Counted from the first letter of the stretch, positions 9,348 through 17,875 are shown. The stretch is DNA of 64,000 bases from an uncultured Lachnospiraceae bacterium (GCA_902796005.1 CADBNF010000063.1:1-64000), one strand, 5' to 3'. Notes: generated from the sequence alone by a model not told the origin. Made by a program: numbers and translations.

Positions 9348-10829
9348 TCAGACTTTCAGGAACACCTCATCCGGCATGGAAGGCTCCAGGGTAATGCCGA
9401 TGGCCAAACCGTTTACCCTGCCGTCCTTACCGGTGTCAAAGGTGAGGTTCATTCCGCTTAAAAGATGCTGTTCATCCGTAATCGTAAAGGTATCGTAGTG
9501 GAAATGCGCCAGAGGCGAGGAAGCCTTGTTGTAGGTAAAGGTCAGCCCCTCTTCGCCGCTTCCTATAACAATATCGCCGTAGGTGGGATTTCTGTAGGTT
9601 CCCGTGAAATCCGCAAGGCTGCGGCTGGGCTGTGTGCCCTCTATCTGTTCTCCCCGCAGCGCCTTCATCTGCTCCGGCGCGGATTCGAACACCTGCTTTA
9701 CGATTTCACGCCAGCGGTTGTTCCAGTCTCCCCCTTCCACGCCCAGGAAATCATCGGTGATCTGGTAGGAGGCGCCGTAGGTCATGAAGCCGTTATCGAA
9801 ATTCACCAGGGTGACGATGCCCAGGTTCTGGTCTGGCACCATGGTCACCAGGGCGGAATAGCCGTTGATGTTGCCGCCGTGCTCGATGCGGTAATGGCCG
9901 CGGTACATCTCGATAAACCAGCCCATCGCGTAGGCATACATATCCTCCTCCGGGAAGGGCACCAGCAGGGCAGAGCTCATCAGCATCTGGGCCTTGTGCA
10001 CCTCCTTCATGTTCTCCTCGGAAATCACCTGCGTATCGCCCACCCTGCCGTTGTCCAGGTTGAACTGCACCCACTTCAGCATGTCGTTGACCGTGGAAAT
10101 GATGGAGCCCGCCGGTCCGTAGGGCGCGCCGACACCGGCCGCCTTGTCCTCCCGGTCGCTCTTTAAAAAGTCAACCTTTTTATAGCCGGTCAGGTCCGTG
10201 GGATGCAGCCTGGCGTAGCCCACGGAGGCATTGTCATCGTTTGCGATATCCTCCACATAGAAGAAGGACCTGGTCATGCCCAAAGGCTCGAAGATTTCCT
10301 CCCGGACAAAATCCTCCCAGCTTTTTCCGGACAGGGTTTCCACCAGCATGCCCGCGCACACATAGCAGGTGTTCTGGTAGCACCAGTGGGAACGGAAGGA
10401 CCAGGCGGGGTTCATGGTTTTCAGCTTCTCCACGCACTCCTTTCTGGTCCAGGGGCCGTCGATCCAGTAGGCGTCATGCCGGGGAAGGCCGGTCCTGTGA
10501 CAGAGAAGATCCCGCACGGTTACGTTCATGGTGGTGAAGGTATCCTTGAATTCCACCCAGGGCATGTAGTGATGAATGGGCTTATCCCATTCCAGCAGGC
10601 CCATGTCCACCAGCTTCGCGCAGGCCGCGGCGGTAAATGCCTTGGAGCAGGAGCCGATCTGGTACAGTGCATCCGGGTTGGATGCCAGCTGTTTCTCCTC
10701 ATTGGCCATGCCGAAGCCCTCCGCCAGCACCACCTCACCGTCCTTGACGATACCCACGGCGATGGAGGGAAGGTCCCAGTTTGCAAGTTCCTCGTTAATC
10801 ATTTTCCGGATACGTTCTATATCTGCCAT
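9348..10829 (-). CDS. serine hydrolase, class C beta-lactamase/D,D-peptidase fold (paralogue 3)
   Basis: 493 residues and the first hydrolase in transcription order. It has S60-x-x-K63 in GSCSKAF, Y151-x-N153 in CYQNTC, EHGG as the third box and a C-terminal domain starting near PSRSLADFTGTY. Like its two paralogues it lacks a signal peptide. The Y-x-N loop has two extra cysteines and the middle of the protein has diverged, so substrate preference may differ within the trio. It sits 63 bases after the dipeptide epimerase. Confidence 0.88.
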   Translation of the reverse strand: MADIERIRKMINEELANWDLPSIAVGIVKDGEVVLAEGFGMANEEKQLASNPDALYQIGSCSKAFTAAACAKLVDMGLLEWDKPIHHYMPWVEFKDTFTTMNVTVRDLLCHRTGLPRHDAYWIDGPWTRKECVEKLKTMNPAWSFRSHWCYQNTCYVCAGMLVETLSGKSWEDFVREEIFEPLGMTRSFFYVEDIANDDNASVGYARLHPTDLTGYKKVDFLKSDREDKAAGVGAPYGPAGSIISTVNDMLKWVQFNLDNGRVGDTQVISEENMKEVHKAQMLMSSALLVPFPEEDMYAYAMGWFIEMYRGHYRIEHGGNINGYSALVTMVPDQNLGIVTLVNFDNGFMTYGASYQITDDFLGVEGGDWNNRWREIVKQVFESAPEQMKALRGEQIEGTQPSRSLADFTGTYRNPTYGDIVIGSGEEGLTFTYNKASSPLAHFHYDTFTITDEQHLLSGMNLTFDTGKDGRVNGLAIGITLEPSMPDEVFLKV

Positions 10830-10892
10830 AGCGCTGCTCCTTTTCTTTCCTTCGTTTTCCGCCGTTTCCCGATATTCCGGCGATCACGGTAT

Positions 10893-11975
10893 TTAAAGAT
10901 CCTCTTCCAGGATACCCAGGCCGGGCTTTTCCAGAAGGGTGAAGATGCCGCCCTGCCGGTCAAAGCCGCCCCGGATGCCGTCATCGTCGTTCTTAAAGAA
11001 CATAAAGCTGTCACAGTCGGCTTCCACCACGGCCTTTTTGGCCGCCACCAGGGAAATACCCGCGGTCAGGGAGATTTTATTTTCCTCCATGCAGCCCACC
11101 ATGCAGCCGATGCCGTTTTCTTCCGCCACGTCCGCAATCTGTACGCCCGCGTAAAGGCCGCCGCATTTCATCAGCTTGATGTTGTAGAAATCGCAGCATT
11201 TCATTTCCGCGGCCCGTTTCGCGTCATAAACTGTATGGATGGATTCATCCAGCATCAGCTTTACCTTCGTGGTATTTTTCCGCATCAGCTCCGCCGCGCC
11301 GTCAAAATCCCACCAGGGCAGGAACTGCTCCGCGGCGTCAATGCCGGTTTTTTCGTATTCCGCCAGAGCGGCCAGGGCGGTTTCCACGTTGTAGCCCTGG
11401 TTGGCGTCAATACGGATGCGGACGTTGTCCCCCGCCTCTTTGCGGATAAGCTCCAGGGCATACAGGTCCTTTTCCAGATTCTTGCCCACCTTGACCTTCA
11501 GGATATCAAAGCCCTTCTCATGGACATATTTACGGGCATGCTCTGCCATCACCTCCGGCGGGTTGATGCCGATGGTGATGTCGTTGTGCACCACCGGATC
11601 GGTGCCCCCGAGCACCTTGTACAGGGGGAGGTTCGCGGCCTTGCCTGCAATATCATACAGGGCTATGTCAAAGGCGCACTTTGCGGAGCCGTTGCCGTAG
11701 ATGATGCTTTCCATCAGGGCATGGGCGCCGGCAATGTCCAGGGGGTCGGTTCCGATAAAGGCTTTGGCGAACATGTCCATTACCAGACGGCAGGTTTCGG
11801 AGGTTTCCCCGGTCACAAAGGCCAGCGGGCTCGCGCTGCCCAGTCCGTAGATGCCCTCGTCGGTATCGATTTTCACAATCCAGGAATCCGCCGCTTCGAT
11901 CACGCCGAAGGCCACCTCAAAGGGCTCTGCCAGGGGCATATTGAATTTGTCTATGGTCACTTTGGTTATCTTCAT
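10893..11975 (-). CDS. dipeptide epimerase (enolase superfamily, muconate-lactonizing subgroup)
   Basis: 360 residues from the ATG at 11975. The frame is open 30 codons further, but that part is leader DNA carrying the promoter. Residues expected for an enolase-superfamily epimerase are present: K160-x-K162, D190 (with N192), E216, D243 and K267. D320-x-D322 is the C-terminal DxD that marks dipeptide epimerases by holding the substrate ammonium group. The enzyme should interconvert L,L and L,D (or D,L) dipeptides. The 20s loop (AFGVIEA) has Gly where the B. subtilis L-Ala-D/L-Glu epimerase, as I recall it, has the Arg that binds the Glu side chain, so a different dipeptide is likely. It heads the operon with the hydrolases and peptide importer. 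Confidence 0.87.
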   Translation of the reverse strand: MKITKVTIDKFNMPLAEPFEVAFGVIEAADSWIVKIDTDEGIYGLGSASPLAFVTGETSETCRLVMDMFAKAFIGTDPLDIAGAHALMESIIYGNGSAKCAFDIALYDIAGKAANLPLYKVLGGTDPVVHNDITIGINPPEVMAEHARKYVHEKGFDILKVKVGKNLEKDLYALELIRKEAGDNVRIRIDANQGYNVETALAALAEYEKTGIDAAEQFLPWWDFDGAAELMRKNTTKVKLMLDESIHTVYDAKRAAEMKCCDFYNIKLMKCGGLYAGVQIADVAEENGIGCMVGCMEENKISLTAGISLVAAKKAVVEADCDSFMFFKNDDDGIRGGFDRQGGIFTLLEKPGLGILEEDL

Positions 11976-12036
11976 GTTCTGACCCGCCTTTCCGCAAATG
12001 CTTTTACAGCTATGGTTGCGCTTAATATTAAGTTCA

Positions 12037-12065
12037 GTCATAATGCATATAATTAGTATTTGCAA
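12037..12065 (-). promoter_or_regulatory. promoter of the epimerase-hydrolase-importer operon, with palindrome
   Basis: On the minus strand TTGCAA and TATGAC are separated by 17 bases. Just downstream, at 12021-12032, lies the perfect 12-bp palindrome CTTAATATTAAG, placed where a repressor would block the start of transcription. No other promoter of this quality is seen in the small gaps within the operon. Confidence 0.55.
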
Positions 12066-12162
12066 CCGAAAAAATTACTGTACATCTGACTTTTTATTAA
12101 ATTATTTTTATCTTAAATAAATTTTCTTCCTTATTTTATATGGTTCTTTAGAGAGCTTCGAA

Positions 12163-12192
12163 AACAAAAAAAGCGGCCCGCGCCGCCTTTTT
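12163..12192 (-). terminator. terminator after the MATE gene
   Basis: Minus strand: GCGGC, loop GCGG, GCCGC, then seven T. A second self-complementary sequence, GGTTCGCGAACC, lies at 12201-12212 between the MATE stop and this hairpin. The remaining DNA up to the epimerase promoter is AT-rich and shows no gene. Confidence 0.75.
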
Positions 12193-12233
12193 CGAGGAAA
12201 GGTTCGCGAACCGCCGGGAATTTGCCCTTACGG

Positions 12234-13616
12234 TTATTCCTGCCGCTGGGCATTTTTGATTTTCTTAATCCATTTCCTGCTCTTCAGCCGGAAGAGGCAC
12301 CAGATGGACTTGATGAACTGATCTATCCGCAGGAAGATGTAGATCCAGAAGCCGGACAGATGCCAGACCAGGCCCGCCAGATAGCCAAGGGGGATGCTGC
12401 AGACCCACAGAAAGAGGATGTCCGCCACCATGAGGAACCTGGTATCGCCGCCGCCCCTCAAGACGCCCTTGGTCAGGATACTGTTGGCGGCGGTGAAGAA
12501 TACGGTAATCGATACCGCCCGCATCAGCTCGAAGGCCAGGGCCTCCGTCTCCGGCGTGATGTTGTAGATGCTGATCACCGCCGGCGAGATGATATTGATG
12601 ATTGCGCAGCCGATGCCGCCGATGATAAAGCCCAGGGCCGCAAAGGTAATACCCTGCTGCTGGGCCTTACGTATCTCACCCTTGCCCAGGGTGATGCCGG
12701 TGATGGTACAGCTGGCCTGGCTGATGCCCTGGTTGATGACGGTGGAAACCTGCATGACCACCATGGTGATGGCATTTGCCGCCACGAAGGAGGGGCCGAT
12801 GTGGCCCATGACCATGGCCACCGCGCTGTTGCCGAAGCCCAGCAGGGTATCGGAAACCAGCACCGGGATGGATATGCGGATATATTCCTTGATAAGATCA
12901 CCGGTCTTCATGGTCAGGTCCCGGATTCGCAGGCCGATGTTGGTATCCTTAAGGAGCACAAAGCCCACGGTTACCGTAAATTCCACGCAGCGGGCGAGCA
13001 GGGTGCCCAGGGCCGCGCCGCGGGCCTCCAACCTGGGAGCGCCCAGGTGACCGAAGATGAATACCCAGTTGAAGAAGATATTCACGCCGAAGGAACAGAT
13101 ACTGGAAATCATGGGCACCCGGGCTTTACCCACGCTGCGCAGGACAACGCTGGAGGTCACCGCGTAGCCGTTCAGGTAAAACGTGGGCACCGAGACCAGC
13201 AGGTAGCCGACGCCGGCCTTGATGATTTCCGGATCGGTGGTGTACATCCCCATGATCCGGGGCGTGATAAACAGGGCGGACATGGCGAAGGCGGTGGCGA
13301 TGATAAACTCAAGGCGGTACATGATGACCACAGCCTTTTTCATGCTGTACTGGTCTCCCATGCCGAAGAAACGGCTGGTCAGTACGCCGGCACCCATGCC
13401 CATGCCCATGCACATGGCGTGATAGATATTGATGAAGTTATTTGCCAGGGTAGCGCCGCTCATCTGGATCTCGCCCAACTGTCCCAGCATGATGTTGTCG
13501 GCCATGTTCACGCCAACATTGATGATCTGCTGAATGCAGATCGGCAGAGCAAAGGCCAGGAGCATCTTGTAAAAGCTCTTGTCCCTGATAAACAGCCGGA
13601 ATTTTTCTTTCTCCAA
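12234..13616 (-). CDS. MATE family efflux transporter
   Basis: Multidrug and toxic-compound extrusion family antiporter of the inner membrane, about 460 residues with twelve predicted hydrophobic spans. Typical MatE features are FALPICIQQIINVGVNMADNIMLG at the N-terminus in span 1 and the NQGISQASCTITG region in the second half. I chose the TTG at 13616 (protein begins MEKEKFRLF) because it lies 10 bases after AGAAGGGA. An ATG at 13664 is in frame but has no ribosome site. It is a single-gene unit with its own promoter and terminator. The substrate is unknown; drug export, cation coupling and other roles are all possible. Confidence 0.9.
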   Translation of the reverse strand: MEKEKFRLFIRDKSFYKMLLAFALPICIQQIINVGVNMADNIMLGQLGEIQMSGATLANNFINIYHAMCMGMGMGAGVLTSRFFGMGDQYSMKKAVVIMYRLEFIIATAFAMSALFITPRIMGMYTTDPEIIKAGVGYLLVSVPTFYLNGYAVTSSVVLRSVGKARVPMISSICSFGVNIFFNWVFIFGHLGAPRLEARGAALGTLLARCVEFTVTVGFVLLKDTNIGLRIRDLTMKTGDLIKEYIRISIPVLVSDTLLGFGNSAVAMVMGHIGPSFVAANAITMVVMQVSTVINQGISQASCTITGITLGKGEIRKAQQQGITFAALGFIIGGIGCAIINIISPAVISIYNITPETEALAFELMRAVSITVFFTAANSILTKGVLRGGGDTRFLMVADILFLWVCSIPLGYLAGLVWHLSGFWIYIFLRIDQFIKSIWCLFRLKSRKWIKKIKNAQRQE

Positions 13617-13694
13617 GATAAACACTTCCCTTCTCTTTACGGAAATCCCCGTTCCGTAACCCATGAAAAACAGGTGAAATTCAGATTAGAAAAA

Positions 13695-13703
13695 AGTATA
13701 TCA
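13695..13703 (-). promoter_or_regulatory. extended -10 promoter for the MATE gene
   Basis: The minus strand reads TGATATACT, an extended -10 (TGnTATAMT). No good -35 lies at 17 bases; TTGACT is present but 22 bases upstream. Confidence 0.4.
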
Positions 13704-13875
13704 CCACTTTTTTCGTATTTCCAGTCAAAATTAATAGGAATTGCCGTGAAAAAATGGTACAATATGTACAGAAATAGCCGGCATTTGCCTGTGAAGCGCA
13801 AAAGCCGGCAAGCTGCACATGAAAAGAAAGGAAACAGTATCTGTCCACTGCGGACAACCCAAAAAAGGAGGAAAA

Positions 13876-15633
13876 ATGAAGAAGAAAACCTACATGATTT
13901 TTTCCGCCCTGGTCCTGGCTGCGGTCCTGGTGCTTGCAGGCTGCGGCGGCTCTCCTTCCGAAGGCAGCAAACCTTCCGGGGAGGGCAAACGCGCCTCGAC
14001 CTCTGCGGAAAAGGAAACAGCTGTGTCAGAGGTTTCCATTTCATCGGAAAGCTCTGAAGCAGCGTCAGCAACAGAAGATGCCCCGGGCGGTTTCGGTCCG
14101 GATACCCCCTATTCCGCGGCCTTTGCCACGTACCTGGATATTCTCCAGGCCCACAAGGCGGAAATCCTGAACTACAACTGGCAGTGCGGCTATGAGGATC
14201 CTGCCGAAAAATACAACAAACCCGTCGCCGTGGTAAATATCCTGGGGGATGAAATCCCCGAACTGCTCTTTGTCCGTGCAGACCCGGCACCGGAAGGGGA
14301 AAGCCCGGTACCGGTATCCTCCCTGCATGTGTTTACCTATATGGACGGCAGGGCGGTCTGCCTGTATTCCGCCATGTGGGACGTCCAGGTGGGCGGCGGC
14401 CTGCAGTATGCCCTGCTCCTGCCTTCAGACGATGATATGAGCAGGACCTGCTTCTACATCAGCCAGGGGGACGAACGCTGGACGGAAAGCTGGGAGTATT
14501 TCGGTCTTGGGGATTCCGACATTCTGGTGCCCTACGGCAGTTTTGAACAGATTTCCTTCCCCGAAGAAAACGGCAGCCTTACCTACAACTTCCTCGTGGA
14601 CGAAAATACGGCTTCCTTAAGCGAATTCAACAGTCAGAAAAACGAACTGATGAAAAGCATCGGCAAGGTACTCCTGTTCAATAACCCCTCCTCCCAGACG
14701 GAGGAAATCAAAAACCTGATCGATACGAAAGAGGTCTGCGAAATGTCCTACGAGGAAGCCGTGGCTTTCCTTAAGGGCGGTATGAAGGAAGGCGAAAAGG
14801 CCTCGGAGGTGCTTGATGCGTACGGCTATATCCTGCCGGATTCCGATACCAGGATCTATACGGCTGAGGATCTGGCTCACCTGACGGACGACGAGCTGGC
14901 CCAGGCCAGGAATGAAATCTTCGCCCGCCACGGCAGAATCTTCTCCGATACCGGCTGGGCCATCCGCTTCGGCGTCTTTACCTGGTATGAACCCCTGTAC
15001 CCGGCGGATACCTTCGACGAGGGCAGCCTGAACGACACGGAAAAGAAAAACCTGGAAACGATTCTGGGCGTTGAAGCCGCCCGTAACGGCGGAGGCAGCA
15101 CCGGCGGCGAAACCGCCTCCGGCGGAGAAAACAGCGGCGAAGGCAGCGGTTCCGGTGAAAACGTACGGCCCGACAACGGCATGATCATGCACACCTATTA
15201 TCTGGACGACTACACCTTCGTCCTTCCCACGGAATGGTGGAGCAAGGTCACCGTTGTCCGGAAATTTGACGTGATTTACATCTATTCCCTTGAACCGGAG
15301 GGGTACCCCGTTGTGGAGATTTCCCCGGTACCCGCTTCCACGCCCTATGAAAGCGGGGATCCCCTGTATCACTGTGTGTGGCACAAGGATTCCTCCACAG
15401 GCTACCGGATTGAGGCCTGGGCCTACAGCTATCCCTTTATCTTCCACTCGGAAATCAATAACCCTGCCGCCTGTCCGGATGAATACAAGACCATGAAGGA
15501 CGTGGACGAGCAGAAGCTCCTGGACCTGCAGACCGGCGGAAAGCAGGACCTCTACGACCTGCGCAACGGCAGCTTCACCTATGACAGCAATTATTTCGAG
15601 AACCTGCTGGATCAGGCCATTACGCCGAAATAA
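13876..15633 (+). CDS. lipoprotein with YARHG domain
   Basis: 585-residue exported lipoprotein. The ATG at 13876 follows AAAGGAGG; an upstream in-frame ATG at 13819 lacks a site. The signal peptide ends in the lipobox VLAGC. A Ser/Glu-rich linker follows, then a long alpha/beta region with no family I recognise. A YARHG domain follows at about residues 335-400: ARNEIFARHGRIF is its core, and a WY motif is also present. A Gly/Ser-rich linker then leads to a final domain of about 150 residues. YARHG domains are common in secreted proteins of gut Clostridia and are thought to act extracellularly; the function is unknown. The gene has its own terminator and no operon partner. Confidence 0.85.
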   Translation: MKKKTYMIFSALVLAAVLVLAGCGGSPSEGSKPSGEGKRASTSAEKETAVSEVSISSESSEAASATEDAPGGFGPDTPYSAAFATYLDILQAHKAEILNYNWQCGYEDPAEKYNKPVAVVNILGDEIPELLFVRADPAPEGESPVPVSSLHVFTYMDGRAVCLYSAMWDVQVGGGLQYALLLPSDDDMSRTCFYISQGDERWTESWEYFGLGDSDILVPYGSFEQISFPEENGSLTYNFLVDENTASLSEFNSQKNELMKSIGKVLLFNNPSSQTEEIKNLIDTKEVCEMSYEEAVAFLKGGMKEGEKASEVLDAYGYILPDSDTRIYTAEDLAHLTDDELAQARNEIFARHGRIFSDTGWAIRFGVFTWYEPLYPADTFDEGSLNDTEKKNLETILGVEAARNGGGSTGGETASGGENSGEGSGSGENVRPDNGMIMHTYYLDDYTFVLPTEWWSKVTVVRKFDVIYIYSLEPEGYPVVEISPVPASTPYESGDPLYHCVWHKDSSTGYRIEAWAYSYPFIFHSEINNPAACPDEYKTMKDVDEQKLLDLQTGGKQDLYDLRNGSFTYDSNYFENLLDQAITPK

Positions 15634-15644
15634 ACAAAAAAAAT

Positions 15645-15692
15645 ACTGCCGCATCCGGCCGGTAAAACGGCCGGGTGCGGCAGTTTCTTTTT
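15645..15692. terminator. bidirectional terminator between convergent genes
   Basis: A 17-bp stem (ACTGCCGCATCCGGCCG with one mismatch to its partner) and a GTAAAA loop are followed by a T run on the plus strand. An A run before it serves the minus strand. It ends the YARHG lipoprotein gene and probably nat. Confidence 0.9.
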
Positions 15693-15702
15693 ATATGCCG
15701 AT

Positions 15703-16494
15703 TTATTTGACGACGCCGAATTTCTCCCGCAGGCAGTCCTTTACGGCCCGGGCGTCCTTCATTTCCGTCTTTATAACAGTATCGCCGTCCTTTTCCTCGT
15801 ACAGGTCCCCTTCTATCTTCCGGTAGCCGGTCTCCGTATAGAGGTTCAGGAGCCGCATCTCTGCAAAATGGGAGCCGGGCACCGAGGTGCAAAGGTTCGG
15901 TCCGGTGAAATCCACCTCATCCATGGGAGCGTCCGTGAAGCGGAACAGCGGCGCGGCGAATTCCCCGTCCTTCATATGAATGAACACCTCACCGTCCCTG
16001 AATTCCGTCCGGTAGGCCCGCACGCCGTTCTGCTGCCAGCCGGTTCCCTCCTCCATCAGCACAGGCGCAACAGGAGAAGGTCCGCCGAAGCCCACGTCCA
16101 CGTAATACCGGCGGCCGTCCAGGCGTACCACGATGCCGCGGTGCATGACCGGCACCAGGAAGGGCCTGCCGAAGACGATGCGCACGCCCACGCAGAAGGC
16201 GTCAAAGCCCAGGCCGGTGAGGGCCTTGACCATGAGGCCGTTCTGTTCGAAGCAGTAGCCGCCCCGTTTCCGGACCACCAGCTTGTCAAAAAGGTCCGCA
16301 ACCGCAAGGGAGGGTGTTCTCTTATCCTCGTAAACCTCCAGATCCTCAAAGGGAATGTGGGAAAGGTGTCCCCACATCAGCCGCCGCAGATAGTCATAAG
16401 AGGGTTCCTCCCGCTCACAGCCGATACGTGCAAGGTAAGCGTCCAGATCCGGCAGCGGCGCATAAAGCGCGGCATAGGGATTATTGCTGTCCAT
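15703..16494 (-). CDS. nat: arylamine N-acetyltransferase
   Basis: 263 residues, the normal size for the family. The cysteine-protease-like triad is visible: C81 in RGGYCFEQNG, H118 in VMHRGIVV and D133 in YVDVGFGG. The enzyme moves an acetyl group from acetyl-CoA to aromatic amines, hydrazines and related compounds in the cytosol. The start follows AAGGAGGAAGACT. It stands alone between its own promoter and a shared terminator. Gut Clostridia use such enzymes on xenobiotics such as aminosalicylate; the natural substrate is not known. Confidence 0.95.
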   Translation of the reverse strand: MDSNNPYAALYAPLPDLDAYLARIGCEREEPSYDYLRRLMWGHLSHIPFEDLEVYEDKRTPSLAVADLFDKLVVRKRGGYCFEQNGLMVKALTGLGFDAFCVGVRIVFGRPFLVPVMHRGIVVRLDGRRYYVDVGFGGPSPVAPVLMEEGTGWQQNGVRAYRTEFRDGEVFIHMKDGEFAAPLFRFTDAPMDEVDFTGPNLCTSVPGSHFAEMRLLNLYTETGYRKIEGDLYEEKDGDTVIKTEMKDARAVKDCLREKFGVVK

Positions 16495-16553
16495 AGTCTT
16501 CCTCCTTCGAAGTTGTTGAGGCCGCCCCGGGCCGGCCCTTGTCTTTCTTTTCC

Positions 16554-16582
16554 ATTATAGCAGTATGCCCCGGCCTTGAAAA
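16554..16582 (-). promoter_or_regulatory. promoter of nat
   Basis: Minus strand: TTTTCA, 17 bases, TATAAT, about 60 bases before the nat start. The rest of 16495-16713 carries a GC-rich stretch and a TATACT box at 16659-16664 that may serve the divergent aldo/keto reductase gene. Confidence 0.6.
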
Positions 16583-16713
16583 GGCCGATTCCGGCCTCTT
16601 TGCGTAAAAAACACCCGTCCTGCCGGAAAATACGATTTTCTTTTTCCCGGAACTGTAGTATACTGTAATTCAGATTCGAATAATTCTTTTTTGAGAAGGA
16701 TAAGGAGGAGATT

Positions 16714-17835
16714 ATGCAGTATAAGGATTTCAAGGACGGTATCCGTCTTTCCCGCCTGGGTCTTGGCAACATGCGTCTGCCGGTTATCGACGGTGACCAG
16801 GGAAAGATCGATTATGAGAAGGCACAGGCGATTGTGGATGCCTGCTATGAAGGCGGCGTGAACTACTTCGATACCGCATTCAACTACCACAACGGTACCT
16901 CCGAGATTTTTGTCGGCAAGGCTCTGTCCAAATACCCCAGGGACAGCTACTATGTCGCCACCAAGTACAACTATATGGCCAATCCGGATCCTGTGGATGA
17001 ATTTACCAAACAGCTGGAGAAGCTGCAGATGGACCATGTGGACTTCTACCTGCTTCACGGCCTGCGGGACGAAATGATCGACACCATGGTGAACATCGGC
17101 GCCATTGACTATTTCAAAAAACAGAAGGCCGAAGGGAAAATCCGGTATTTCGGCTTCTCCTACCACGGCACGGTGGCAGGACTGGAAAGACTGCTTACCT
17201 TAAATGACTGGGATTTCGTCCAGATTCAGCTGAACTACTATGACTGGTTCCTTGAGACCGCGAAGGCCCAGTATGACCTGCTGACGGAGCACAACATCCC
17301 CGTGGTGGTCATGGAGCCCGCCCACGGCGGCATGCTGGCCAATCTCTCCGAGCCCGCGGCGGAAAAGGTCCGGGCCGTAAGCCCCGACGGCTCCCTGGCT
17401 TCCTTCGCCATGCGCTTCGTCCAGTCCCTGCCGAATGTGCAGGTGGTATTAAGCGGCATGTCCGAGCTGTCCCAGGTGCTGGACAACGTGAAAACCTTCA
17501 GCGATGCGGTGCCCTTCAGCGAGGAAGAGTGCAAGGCTGCCGAGGAGACGGCAAAGACGCAGAAGGAAACGGTTACACTTCCCTGTACCGCCTGCCACTA
17601 CTGCTGTCCGGACTGCCCGAAGCAGCTGGATATTCCGGAGCTGCTCTCCGCCTACAATGCCTTCCGCATCGGCGGCCCCTTCTCCCTGATGCGGCTTCTG
17701 CAGCTGCCCGAGGAGAAGCAGCCCGGCGCCTGCATCGGCTGCGGTTCCTGCACCAGGCACTGCCCGCAGGAGATCGACGTTCCCTCCGCCATGAAGGAAA
17801 TGGCCGAAATCCTGGAGAAGATGAAGAACAGATAA
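16714..17835 (+). CDS. aldo/keto reductase with C-terminal ferredoxin domain
   Basis: 373 residues. Residues 1-280 form an aldo/keto reductase barrel with the catalytic set Asp (in NYFDTAFNYH), Tyr (the same motif), Lys (VATKYNY) and His (LLHGL). The C-terminal part carries two Cys clusters, CTACHYCCPDC and CIGCGSCTRHCP, as in the iron-sulfur AKR family of anaerobes. It probably reduces an aldehyde or ketone using NAD(P)H, with an added Fe-S cluster for electron transfer. The start follows AAGGAGGAG. A TATACT box about 50 bases upstream may be its promoter. Single gene with its own terminator. Confidence 0.93.
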   Translation: MQYKDFKDGIRLSRLGLGNMRLPVIDGDQGKIDYEKAQAIVDACYEGGVNYFDTAFNYHNGTSEIFVGKALSKYPRDSYYVATKYNYMANPDPVDEFTKQLEKLQMDHVDFYLLHGLRDEMIDTMVNIGAIDYFKKQKAEGKIRYFGFSYHGTVAGLERLLTLNDWDFVQIQLNYYDWFLETAKAQYDLLTEHNIPVVVMEPAHGGMLANLSEPAAEKVRAVSPDGSLASFAMRFVQSLPNVQVVLSGMSELSQVLDNVKTFSDAVPFSEEECKAAEETAKTQKETVTLPCTACHYCCPDCPKQLDIPELLSAYNAFRIGGPFSLMRLLQLPEEKQPGACIGCGSCTRHCPQEIDVPSAMKEMAEILEKMKNR

Positions 17836-17843
17836 ATAACGCG

Positions 17844-17875
17844 AAAAATGCCGGCCTTCTGGCCGGCATTTTTTT
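17844..17875 (+). terminator. terminator after the aldo/keto reductase
   Basis: AATGCCGGCC, loop TTCT, GGCCGGCATT, then seven T. The A run on the other side lets it also stop leftward transcription from the CPBP gene. Confidence 0.92.

Noticed and set aside
10203..12056. 617-codon open frame on the plus strand
   Set aside because: It lies antisense to the epimerase and a serine hydrolase, which have intact catalytic motifs; its own product is His/Gly-rich with no motif or ribosome site.
12222..14057. 611-codon plus-strand frame rich in Asp, His and Gly
   Set aside because: Antisense to a clear MATE transporter; the composition is that of a reversed membrane-protein gene in GC-rich DNA.
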